From Cryomorphaceae bacterium (GTDB taxonomy: Bacteria; Bacteroidota; Bacteroidia; Flavobacteriales; Schleiferiaceae): 7,145 nt of DNA. Shown here piece after piece: positions 1 through 6,485 of the stretch (the first letter of the stretch is position 1; every line of letters starts with the position of its first letter). The stretch spans positions 1-7,145 of the forward strand of contig DNWN01000167.1 of the NCBI GenBank assembly GCA_003507115.1, read 5' to 3'. The position numbers and the translations under genes are program-made. The notes beneath the pieces are model-generated. The model saw only the letters and a program-made list of their open reading frames with translations. It was not told the DNA's origin and searched no databases.

Positions 1-2349
1 AAACGCGTAGCTCAACATCAAAGTCGGCATAATGGGCAATTGATTCACGCGCTTGGCCCGAGGGGTGTCGTAGTAGAAAATATTGGCCCGGTTGTACACG
101 TTGGTGGCGGCGAGGGCCATTTCAATGCGCTGGGTTTTACTGACTTGCCAATTCTTCTTGGCGGTCACATCCAGGCGGTGGTAGGCAGGAAGGCGCTGGC
201 TGTTCAAATCGCCATACAGGATGCCCATTTGGCCATTCTCGGTGGTGTAGGGATAATCCATGTTGGGCTGACCCAAACCGTCGGTAAATGTTTGCTGCTC
301 ATAGTAGCCCCGAATCGGCGTAAAGGGGAATCCCGAACCATAGTTCCACCGGACATTCACCTCCCAATCCTTGTCGCCCTTGTAGGCCACCAGAAGGTTG
401 AGGTTGTGACGGCGGTCAAACTGGGGAGCATACGTGGTCACCCCATCAAATCGGGTCACCTTTCCCAGGGAGTACACACCCCAGAAATACCAATGCTTGT
501 CTTCGTAGGTCACTAAGGCGTCCACCCCACGCGCCAAACCCGTCTCTACCATAAAGTCCTTTCGGAGACTCTCAGGCTGATCTTCATAGACGGGAATGTC
601 GTCATAGAGTTTGTAGCGGTTGATGTTGGTGATTTGATTGAATCGCTTGACATAGCCCTCCAATTCGAGCGTCCAGCGCCCCACCACATTCCACTCTCCG
701 CCGAAGACCAAGTGCTCGGCTGTTTGCAATTTTGTGTTCAAGGGGCGACCATTGAATTGGCTGGGCAGGTCGTCCGCGCCGCTCAAAAACCCATAGAATA
801 GGTTGACCACATCACGGTCGCTGTTGGCCGCGACGAGGTTTTGGGAATAGCGGCCCGCCGAGAGTTTGAATCGGAGGTACTCCGTCGCATTGAATTTCAA
901 TCCTAGGCGGGGCTCCACGCGGACAATGGCCAAAGATCCATAGTTGTGCAAGCGAAGTCCGGGCTGCACCAACCAGCGGCCCTGCTGGCGCTTGTAGTCC
1001 ATGTATCCACCTAATTCTGTCGTGTTTTGCTCTTGATCCAGTGTACGACCCACAGTATTGGTGTATTGGTAGAGGGTATGATAGCCCACGAACTCCAATC
1101 CGTACTTAAACTCGTCGTACTTGCGCAAGAGGTAGGTAAAATCTAAGCCGCCATTAAAGCCGTCAATCTGACTTTCGCGGGGCCGGTTTTCCAGTTCACT
1201 GGATTCGATGAAGTAGGTACTTTGGGCCAAATGGCCTTCAATGATCGTTCCCGACGAAGCGGGCACAACCAAGAAGTCTGCGCCATAGCCGGTGGCCTGC
1301 CAATTGATGGCTTTGTCTCCCGCAAATTGGACACCATCGTTGAAGTTAAATCCAAATAGGTTGGCCTTATTTCCGCCGGTGGATTCGACCGTGTACTTGG
1401 CATACACATCCGTGAAGGTGAAGGGTAAGCCACCATATTCTGTTGCTACATAGGGGTAGACGACCGGTGCAATCGCATCGAGATAAGATTTTTTGGCACT
1501 CACCAGAATAGAGCTAGGAGATAACCCATCCTTGCCGCGAGGTCCCAATGGCACCTCCAAGAGGGCCTTGGCCATGTAGGTCGAGCCGGACACTTTGCCC
1601 GCAATGCGTTGGCGATTGCCGGAACGGGTTCGGATGTCCATCACGGAGGAGTTTCGGCCGCCGTATTCGGCCCCAAAGCCCGCCGTATACACGTCAGCTT
1701 TCTGAAGAATATCCGTATCAAACACCGAGAAGAATCCGATGCTGTGAAATGGGTTGTAGAGGATCATGCCGTCCAACTTTACCAAGTTTTGGATAGGGGC
1801 CCCTCCCCGAATATAGAGCTGTCCTCCTTGGTCACCGGTCGTGATCACCCCGGGGAGCACTTGGAGTGCCCGCATCAAATCAGGTTCCCCCCCGATAGAG
1901 AAGGTGGTAATAGACTTAGGGCTAAGTTGGACCAATGCGGTGGAGACTTTGGTTTGCTGCTCTTGGCGCTTAACATCGATCACCACATCATCTAAAATCA
2001 CGGTGGACTCCTCCAATAAAAAGCGTTCAAATCCGATGCGACCGGACTTGACCGTGACGCTGCGCTGAAGGGTACCAAACCCTGCCAATTTGACGCTGAC
2101 TTGGTAGGTTCCCTCTGGAATGCCATTAATCTGAAAGTAGCCATCCGAATTGGTGTAGGCCGAAAGCGCAGAGGTCTCTCCAGGCTGGCTGTCGTCTACG
2201 GTTACCAAGGCATACTCCAAGGGCATCTGAGAACCCATCTCTTGGACGTTGCCCCTCAATCCGCCCGGCAAAGCTTGTCCCATTAAAGGAGTCCATCCAA
2301 AAATGGAAAGTCCGAGTACGCTAGTAAAGAATCTTAAAGAGAAGTTCAT
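1..2349 (-). CDS. TonB-dependent outer-membrane receptor with N-terminal carboxypeptidase-regulatory-like domain (3' end just outside window)
   Basis: The frame is open for 783 codons from an ATG at 2349 to the left edge. Residues 1-26 form a signal peptide (MNFSLRFF, a hydrophobic core, then MGQA). About 30-113 is a CarboxypepD_reg-like beta-sandwich (GYFQINGIPEGTYQVSV). About 115-245 is the plug: LDDVVIDV after the TonB-box position, then LMRALQVLPGV, QLYIRGG, VKLDGMILYNPFH, and EYGGRNSSVMDIRTRSGN. The rest is a beta-barrel with typical late motifs FDRRHNLNLL and NYGSGFPFTP. The last visible residues, RVNQLPIMPTLMLSYAF, have the expected barrel end with a terminal Phe, so the gene probably stops at once beyond the edge. 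Such receptors import a ligand across the outer membrane using TonB/ExbBD energy. At about 783 residues it is shorter than SusC proteins (about 1000), and no SusD partner is visible. The substrate cannot be told. The ATG at 2283 would remove the signal peptide, so 2349 is preferred even though it overlaps holA by 29 bases. Confidence 0.95.
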   Translation of the reverse strand, partial: MNFSLRFFTSVLGLSIFGWTPLMGQALPGGLRGNVQEMGSQMPLEYALVTVDDSQPGETSALSAYTNSDGYFQINGIPEGTYQVSVKLAGFGTLQRSVTVKSGRIGFERFLLEESTVILDDVVIDVKRQEQQTKVSTALVQLSPKSITTFSIGGEPDLMRALQVLPGVITTGDQGGQLYIRGGAPIQNLVKLDGMILYNPFHSIGFFSVFDTDILQKADVYTAGFGAEYGGRNSSVMDIRTRSGNRQRIAGKVSGSTYMAKALLEVPLGPRGKDGLSPSSILVSAKKSYLDAIAPVVYPYVATEYGGLPFTFTDVYAKYTVESTGGNKANLFGFNFNDGVQFAGDKAINWQATGYGADFLVVPASSGTIIEGHLAQSTYFIESSELENRPRESQIDGFNGGLDFTYLLRKYDEFKYGLEFVGYHTLYQYTNTVGRTLDQEQNTTELGGYMDYKRQQGRWLVQPGLRLHNYGSLAIVRVEPRLGLKFNATEYLRFKLSAGRYSQNLVAANSDRDVVNLFYGFLSGADDLPSQFNGRPLNTKLQTAEHLVFGGEWNVVGRWTLELEGYVKRFNQITNINRYKLYDDIPVYEDQPESLRKDFMVETGLARGVDALVTYEDKHWYFWGVYSLGKVTRFDGVTTYAPQFDRRHNLNLLVAYKGDKDWEVNVRWNYGSGFPFTPIRGYYEQQTFTDGLGQPNMDYPYTTENGQMGILYGDLNSQRLPAYHRLDVTAKKNWQVSKTQRIEMALAATNVYNRANIFYYDTPRAKRVNQLPIMPTLMLSYAF

Positions 2350-3328
2350 TCAGGATGTCTGAGTCATTGATGTGAGGAGCGCCCATGCCCTTCGCTTGGC
2401 GATCGGCGTCGCGAATATACCCCACGATGCGCAGCAACTTTGGGGGGGGATAGTTTTGGGCTATCCGGGCGATGTCACGAAGGGCAAATTCCGAGATTTT
2501 TAAAGCGGCCGCGGCCGAGCGAGGGTTTTTGTCCGGTAAAGCCCCATAAACGAGGGCTTTGGAGAAATTCCCAAAGAGCAGGGACAGGGTGACGACCACC
2601 GGATTGTTCTTCGGGTTTTCCCCCATGCTTTTCGCAATGCGGTAGGACTGTGCGATGTCTTTGGCCGCAAGCGCCTTAATCAGTTCAAAGGTGTTGAACT
2701 CTCGGCTCATGCCCGTCCGTTCCTCGATGATTTTGGCCGAGACCTCACCTCCCTCTCCAACAAAGGCCTGGATTTTTTCCAATTCGTGGAAGATGCGTGA
2801 GAGGTCCGCCCCAATATATTCCCCGAGGAGCGCGGCCGCCTTGCCACTCATTTTGAGGCCCATGCTCTGGGCTTGGCTTTCGACCCAGGCAGGGACTTGG
2901 TTGTCGTAGAACTTGGGGAATTCCAAGTATACCCCATCGTGTTTCTGCAAGGCTTTGTAGAGGGCTTTTCGCTTGTCGAGTTTTTTGCCTTTTAAAGCCA
3001 GGGCCAGTACTGTGCTCGGCTGAACCTGCGCCACATAGCTTGCCAAGGCTTCAATGTCTTTGATCTGCTGCGCCTCCTTGACCAGCACCACCGTCCGTTC
3101 GGCCATCATGGGAAAGCGCTTGGCCTCCGACATGATCGTGGCCGCGTCCGTTTCCCGGCCATAGAGGACGGTCAGGTTGAAATCCCGCTCGTGTTCCTCT
3201 AGAGTGGAGGTGGCGAGGGTGTCCATCGCTTGGTCCATAAAAAAGGGCTCATCCCCCCCAAAAACATACAGGGGGCGAAACTTCTTTTCTTGCCATTCGC
3301 GTTGCAAAACATCCCAAGTGACGGCCAT
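2321..3328 (-). CDS. holA: DNA polymerase III subunit delta (clamp loader)
   Basis: The 335-residue protein matches the delta subunit, which opens the beta sliding clamp within the clamp-loader complex during replication. The N-terminal domain starts with FRPLYVFGGDEPFFMDQA (about 17-34), the degenerate nucleotide-binding-like segment of the family. KLDKRKALYKAL (about 117-128) and the linker-domain motif GADLSRIFHELEKI (about 173-186) follow. FNTFELIKALAAKD (about 211-224) opens the C-terminal helical collar domain. The frame continues upstream to a TTG at 3358, which would add ten residues (MAANSAYFWP) with no resemblance to the family, so the ATG at 3328 is chosen. No Shine-Dalgarno sequence is evident, as is common in Bacteroidota. 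It lies 78 bases downstream of rlmH on the same strand, and its last 29 bases (stop TAG at 2321-2323) overlap the start of the receptor gene. An eight-C run encodes Pro-Pro-Pro near residues 294-296. Confidence 0.95.
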   Translation of the reverse strand: MAVTWDVLQREWQEKKFRPLYVFGGDEPFFMDQAMDTLATSTLEEHERDFNLTVLYGRETDAATIMSEAKRFPMMAERTVVLVKEAQQIKDIEALASYVAQVQPSTVLALALKGKKLDKRKALYKALQKHDGVYLEFPKFYDNQVPAWVESQAQSMGLKMSGKAAALLGEYIGADLSRIFHELEKIQAFVGEGGEVSAKIIEERTGMSREFNTFELIKALAAKDIAQSYRIAKSMGENPKNNPVVVTLSLLFGNFSKALVYGALPDKNPRSAAAALKISEFALRDIARIAQNYPPPKLLRIVGYIRDADRQAKGMGAPHINDSDILNELLFKILY

Positions 3329-3332
3329 CGGC

Positions 3333-3340
3333 CAAAAGTA
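3333..3340 (-). promoter_or_regulatory. Possible Bacteroidota -7 element (TACTTTTG) directly before holA
   Basis: Read on the minus strand, the eight bases match the Bacteroidota housekeeping -7 consensus TAnnTTTG. The match ends four bases before the preferred holA ATG, so a transcript from it would start at or very near the start codon and be nearly leaderless. No TTTG -33 element is seen at the usual spacing of about 19-21 bases. This may well be a chance match. Confidence 0.2.
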
Positions 3341-3406
3341 CGCGGAATTCGCCGCCAACGGGGCGACGTATCCTAGAAATTTGGCTTCAAAGACGACCCT
3401 GTAAGC

Positions 3407-3832
3407 CTATCGGTGGTGGTAGGGCTCGTTGTTCAAAATCGTCCAAGCCCGATAGAGTTGTTCTGCAAAGAGTAGACGCACCAAATCATGGGGGAAGGTC
3501 ATTAAGCCCAGGGCCATGCTGCCCTTTGCCTCGGCACGAAAATCCTCCGAAAATCCATAGGCGTCGCCGACCGCAAATACCAATCGTTTGGGGCCCTGGT
3601 TCATCCATTTTTGAAATTGGACTGCGAAGCCGTTACTCGTGTAGGTCTTCCCACGCTCATCGAGCAAGACCACGAGATCGCCGGATTTAAGAGCGTCCAA
3701 TTGTTTATCTCGATGGCTGACCGCCTGAATGGAAAACTTTCCGTAGCGCTGAAGCCGCGGCAGGAAATGCGCCAAGCCATCCTTGACATAGGCTTCTTGG
3801 GTATCTCCCACGACGAGTAAAACTATTTCCAT
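3407..3832 (-). CDS. rlmH: 23S rRNA (pseudouridine-1915 N3)-methyltransferase RlmH
   Basis: This 141-residue protein is a SPOUT-class methyltransferase that uses SAM to methylate pseudouridine 1915 in helix 69 of 23S rRNA on assembled ribosomes. Visible motifs are LVVLLDERGKTYTS (about 53-66), the trefoil-knot SAM segment RLVFAVGDAYGF (about 83-94), and the conserved tail PHDLVRLLFAEQLYRAW followed by NEPYHHR (about 114-141). Two oddities stand out. The usual IGGxxG motif reads VGDAYG, with Asp90 in place of the second glycine. The protein is also about 15 residues shorter than the typical 155-159, the loss lying in the linker between the first strands and LDERGK (about 37-50). The ATG at 3832 begins MEIVLLVVG, the normal family N-terminus, so the shortening is internal. 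It is the first gene of the minus-strand block with holA and is divergent from the YihY gene. Confidence 0.94.
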   Translation of the reverse strand: MEIVLLVVGDTQEAYVKDGLAHFLPRLQRYGKFSIQAVSHRDKQLDALKSGDLVVLLDERGKTYTSNGFAVQFQKWMNQGPKRLVFAVGDAYGFSEDFRAEAKGSMALGLMTFPHDLVRLLFAEQLYRAWTILNNEPYHHR

Positions 3833-3954
3833 GCGGTCCCGTAGAATTTAACGATCGTTTCTCCATGCAAAGAGACGACATTCTGCAAATCTAGGGGGCA
3901 TGGGCTATCTTGCTCCCCTCAAACGAGCCCTGAATTATCTCTGATAACCGGCCC
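3833..3954. other. Divergent intergenic region between rlmH and the YihY-family gene
   Basis: These 122 bases are the only substantial gap where both flanking genes start, so promoters for both directions are expected here. Visible elements are a minus-strand TAGATTTG at 3886-3893 (listed separately) and a perfect ten-base palindrome AACGATCGTT at 3850-3859, which would fall within the rlmH leader. No plus-strand TAnnTTTG match was found for the YihY gene. No tRNA, small ORF or convincing RNA structure was seen. Confidence 0.5.
3886..3893 (-). promoter_or_regulatory. Candidate Bacteroidota -7 promoter element (TAGATTTG) for rlmH
   Basis: On the minus strand this is a full match to TAnnTTTG, lying in the divergent intergenic region. 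Transcription from it would begin near 3880 and give a leader of roughly 45-50 bases before the rlmH ATG. The nearest upstream TTTG (complement of 3920-3923) is 26 bases away, longer than the usual 19-21, so the -33 half is weak. It would drive rlmH and possibly holA and the receptor. Confidence 0.38.
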
Positions 3955-4896
3955 ATGGGGGCCCCACTCATCGTGTCCAAATTCAAAAGTCTCTTGAACC
4001 AAGGAATTACCTACGCCAAACGCGTAATTCTTCCATTTTTTGAAGGTCTTTCGGTGTATGACGTCGCCACCTTTTTCTGGCGCGGCATGATTGAGGGTGC
4101 CGTACCCAGCCGCGCTTCTGCCATTAGCTTTTCCTTCTTTCTCGCTCTCTTCCCGGGGGTCATTTTTCTCTTTACTCTGATCCCATTTATCCCCCTAGAG
4201 GGCTTTCAGGAGCAGTTATTTGAGCTGCTGCAAGAAATTTTGCCCCCAACGAGTTTTGATGCGGCCTACCATACCATCAACGACATTCTCACTATTCGAC
4301 GCGGAAATCTTCTGAGCGTCACCATCATTGCCACGCTCATTTTCTCGACCAATGGAACGCTTTCGCTGATTGGGAACTTTGGTTTGACCATTCATAAGCT
4401 GAATATGCGGGGATTTTGGTCCCAGTATTTCGCCGCATTAGTCCTCACCCTCGTCCTGTCCTTTTTACTCCTTGTAGGTATCGCATTAATTATGATCTCA
4501 CGGGATTTTCTCTCCCATTACATCCAGGATGCGGTGTTGGGGATTCCCTTGGCGTCCATCCTCATTTGGGCCCGAAATTTCATTCTACTCTCCCTGATTT
4601 TACTGGCTATTTCCATCCTCTTTTACTTTGGACCCATGCGATCGGCCCCCTGGCGCTTTGTATCCCCTGGATCGATTTTGGCGACCTTTTTGGTGGTGCT
4701 CTCCTCGTTCCTCTTCGGAACCTATGTAACCCATTTCTCGACGTATAACCAGTTCTATGGCTCGATTGGGACCTTACTCATTATCCAACTCTGGATCTAC
4801 GTCAACGCGATTGGCTTATTAATTGGATTTGAATTAAACGCGAGTATGGCGGAAGCAAAAAACCGCGTATCTTCCGTCGACCAGAACGAAAATTAG
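3955..4896 (+). CDS. YihY/BrkB-family inner-membrane protein
   Basis: The 313-residue protein has about six hydrophobic helices (roughly 56-80, 118-142, 158-182, 205-226, 238-262 and 272-294) and the signatures of the YihY/virulence-factor BrkB family. These are SRASAISFSFFLALFPGV near the first helix, PWRFVSPGSILATF before the fifth, and YGSIGTLLIIQLWIY with GFELNA at the last. It should sit in the inner membrane. The molecular function of the family is not firmly settled: earlier links to RNase BN activity were mistaken, and BrkB in Bordetella was tied to serum resistance. The short C-terminal tail is polar and probably cytoplasmic or periplasmic linker only. The ATG at 3955 is the first in frame and leaves about 50 residues before the first helix, normal for the family. 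It lies 11 bases upstream of the DUF2147 gene, suggesting co-transcription. Confidence 0.93.
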   Translation: MGAPLIVSKFKSLLNQGITYAKRVILPFFEGLSVYDVATFFWRGMIEGAVPSRASAISFSFFLALFPGVIFLFTLIPFIPLEGFQEQLFELLQEILPPTSFDAAYHTINDILTIRRGNLLSVTIIATLIFSTNGTLSLIGNFGLTIHKLNMRGFWSQYFAALVLTLVLSFLLLVGIALIMISRDFLSHYIQDAVLGIPLASILIWARNFILLSLILLAISILFYFGPMRSAPWRFVSPGSILATFLVVLSSFLFGTYVTHFSTYNQFYGSIGTLLIIQLWIYVNAIGLLIGFELNASMAEAKNRVSSVDQNEN

Positions 4897-4907
4897 ACAC
4901 ACAAAAC

Positions 4908-5351
4908 ATGAAAAAAAGCATCCTCCTCGCGATCGCTTTGCTCCTCGGGGGCAATTTGATGGCACAAAACGCAGACGGCATTTTGGGCGTCTGGTGGAAT
5001 GAAGAAAAAGACGGAAAAGTCGAAGTCTACAAAGTGGGCAACGAGTACCGCGGCCGCGTTGTGTACGTGAAAAACAACACAAACCCCGACGGTACGTCTC
5101 CCAAAAAAGACAACGAAAACCCCGATGCCAAGTTGCGTAGCCGCGTCATCCAGGGCACGACCATTTTGAACGGCCTCAAGTATGATGCCGAAGACAAAGA
5201 GTGGGCGGGTGGTACGATCTACGACACCAAGTCCGGAAACACCTACGACTGCTACGCCTACCTCCAAAAGGATGGCACGCTGTACTTCAAAGGCTACTTG
5301 TTGGGAATGCGCTTTATTGGCCGCTCAACGACCTGGACTCGCGCGAACTAG
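4908..5351 (+). CDS. Secreted DUF2147-domain protein
   Basis: The 147-residue protein begins with a clear signal peptide (MKKSILLAIALLLGG, cleavage probably after LMAQ at residue 20), with no lipobox cysteine, so it is periplasmic or exported rather than a lipoprotein. The remainder (about 24-145) matches DUF2147: GILGVWWNEEKDGKVEVY, YRGRVVYVK, the polar PKKDNENPD segment, VIQGTTILNGLKY, GGTIYDTKSGNTYDCYAYL, LYFKGY, and the closing GRSTTWTR. The family is a small beta-barrel-like secreted domain of unknown function. It follows the YihY gene by 11 bases, with an A-rich leader and no Shine-Dalgarno sequence. An intrinsic terminator begins 22 bases after the stop. Its last 27 bases overlap the 3' end of the opposing glycosyltransferase gene. 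Base composition and codon use show nothing foreign by eye. Confidence 0.92.
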   Translation: MKKSILLAIALLLGGNLMAQNADGILGVWWNEEKDGKVEVYKVGNEYRGRVVYVKNNTNPDGTSPKKDNENPDAKLRSRVIQGTTILNGLKYDAEDKEWAGGTIYDTKSGNTYDCYAYLQKDGTLYFKGYLLGMRFIGRSTTWTRAN

Positions 5352-6485
5352 TCTCGCGTACAGTTCCTTTAACTGCGCCCCTACTTCGGTGGGGGCGTAT
5401 TTTTTTGCCTCCAAGTCCATCGGCGCAACCCGAAGTCCTTGCTCCCACACTGTCAGAATACCTTGGGCGATTTCTTTGGGATCCAAGCCAACGCGAACGC
5501 CACGTTCGGGGCTAAGCCACTGTTCAAAGGCCGGGATATCTGTAGCCACTACGGGTAATCCAGTGTGCAGAGCCTCGAGCACCACGATTCCAAAGGTTTC
5601 CGTCTTGGAGGGCTGCACAAAAATATCGGCGGATGCATACTCGGCATGGAGGGAGGCGGCATCCAAGGCACCTAGCCATGCTACATGGTCTGCGAGCCCC
5701 AATCCCTTCGCGTAGTCTTGCAAGCGGCCCATGCGACCGCCGTCGCCCACATGTCGGTAGCGCCACGCTACTTCGGGATGGCGTCGCTTGAGGTCGGCCA
5801 AAGCCTCCAAAACAAGGTCTACACGCTTAATCCGTGCATTGGCTGGAATCAAACTGGCGACGCCCAGGAGGGTCACGATGGATGCCTTGGGTTGGATCGG
5901 TTTGTCTACATGCGGGAAACGGCTCAAATCCACCGCATTTGGCACCACGGCAAATCGGCTCGCCCCAATACTAGGTAACGCTTGCTGCAATTCGGCTTTG
6001 AGGTGCTCCGAAACGGGAAGAATGGCACTCGCATCCTGGTAGGCATTTCGAACGCGCTTGCCAAAGAGTTTGTGGCGCGTCCAACGTCCCGCCTTAGACC
6101 AGTGCTCCGTGATGTAATAGGGTACATTCCAACGGCGTCCTAATTGTTCGGCCAAAACACCCGCGGGGAAAACCACTTGGGCATGAATGACCTCCGGGGT
6201 CGGCAGCCCTGTTTTCTTCGTCCATTTCTTCGTCAAGAGGTTGGCCGCCCAGATCGGAGTGTGGTAGAGGGACTTCCACATTCGAGAACGCACCTGTAAA
6301 ATATGCTCTCCTTCCGGACCGCGACTCCATTGAACATCCAGCAATTTCGGGCCCAGGGCCATATCCACAAACAGGAGTTCGGCGTCCACCCCTGCCTCCT
6401 TCGCCGCCCGCCATTGAGCACGAATGAAGTTGCCCCGGACGGGATTTGCTTCATCGGGATACCAATATGTGAGCCAAAGGATCAT
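5325..6485 (-). CDS. GT-B family 4 glycosyltransferase
   Basis: The 386-residue protein is a retaining-type GT-B glycosyltransferase of family 4, likely transferring a sugar from a nucleotide donor to a growing lipid-linked or surface glycan on the cytoplasmic side of the inner membrane. The N-terminal acceptor domain has TYWYPDEANPVRGNFIRAQ (6-24), IHAQVVFPAGVLAEQLG (100-116) and ITEHWS (125-130). VVPNAVDLSRF (180-190) leads to the donor domain. That domain contains RIKRVDLVLEAL (218-229), VGDGGRMGRLQ (246-256), WLGAL (270-274) and the catalytic-site EX7E motif in ETFGIVVLE (Glu296 and Glu304). Sugar and acceptor cannot be predicted. The frame extends upstream to a GTG at 6569, but the ATG at 6485 gives the normal family N-terminus and overlaps the upstream flippase stop as ATGA, implying translational coupling. 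The 3' end overlaps the opposing DUF2147 gene by 27 bases and contains that operon's terminator. Confidence 0.94.
   Translation of the reverse strand: MILWLTYWYPDEANPVRGNFIRAQWRAAKEAGVDAELLFVDMALGPKLLDVQWSRGPEGEHILQVRSRMWKSLYHTPIWAANLLTKKWTKKTGLPTPEVIHAQVVFPAGVLAEQLGRRWNVPYYITEHWSKAGRWTRHKLFGKRVRNAYQDASAILPVSEHLKAELQQALPSIGASRFAVVPNAVDLSRFPHVDKPIQPKASIVTLLGVASLIPANARIKRVDLVLEALADLKRRHPEVAWRYRHVGDGGRMGRLQDYAKGLGLADHVAWLGALDAASLHAEYASADIFVQPSKTETFGIVVLEALHTGLPVVATDIPAFEQWLSPERGVRVGLDPKEIAQGILTVWEQGLRVAPMDLEAKKYAPTEVGAQLKELYARLVRASPGR
5374..5406 (+). terminator. Strong intrinsic terminator with UUCG tetraloop, inside the opposing glycosyltransferase gene
   Basis: The core stem pairs CGCCCCTAC (5376-5384) with GTGGGGGCG (5389-5397) around the loop TTCG (5385-5388). 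This gives nine pairs including one U-G, extendable to eleven with G-U and U-A pairs at the base. A C-G pair closes the loop, the very stable cUUCGg form. Seven T (5400-5406) follow after a one-base break. It lies 22 bases past the DUF2147 stop and should end the YihY-DUF2147 transcript. On the minus strand no T-run follows the stem, so it is directional. The same bases encode about residues 362-370 of the glycosyltransferase. Confidence 0.88.

Noticed and set aside
40..516. Plus-strand open frame of 158 codons
   Set aside because: It is in exact codon register with, and antisense to, the receptor barrel; the minus-strand translation has clear family motifs and the plus-strand one has none.
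2504..2518. GC-rich GCGGCCGCGGCCG run
   Set aside because: It encodes the Ala-Ala-Ala-Ala stretch of holA (residues about 272-275), so codon use explains it; no repeat unit or site function is supported.
3329..3358. Extended holA start at TTG 3358
   Set aside because: The extra ten residues do not resemble the family N-terminus, and the ATG at 3328 starts right where similarity begins.
3893..3919. Possible hairpin AGGGG / CCCCT in the divergent intergenic region
   Set aside because: It has only five pairs with a 17-base loop, too weak to call a terminator or riboswitch.
4819..4837. Inverted repeat TTAATT / AATTAA near the end of the YihY gene
   Set aside because: It lies within the conserved last helix (LLIGFELN), is AT-only and short, and has no T-run after it; most likely a codon-driven coincidence.
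4893..5267. Minus-strand open frame of 124 codons opposite DUF2147
   Set aside because: The translation is low-complexity and Val/Phe-rich with no family resemblance, while the plus strand encodes a signal peptide and DUF2147 motifs.
5182..5715. Plus-strand open frame of 177 codons running from DUF2147 into the glycosyltransferase
   Set aside because: It spans the terminator and two well-supported genes, and its product is Ser/Thr/Ala-rich with no recognisable motif; it is a shadow frame.
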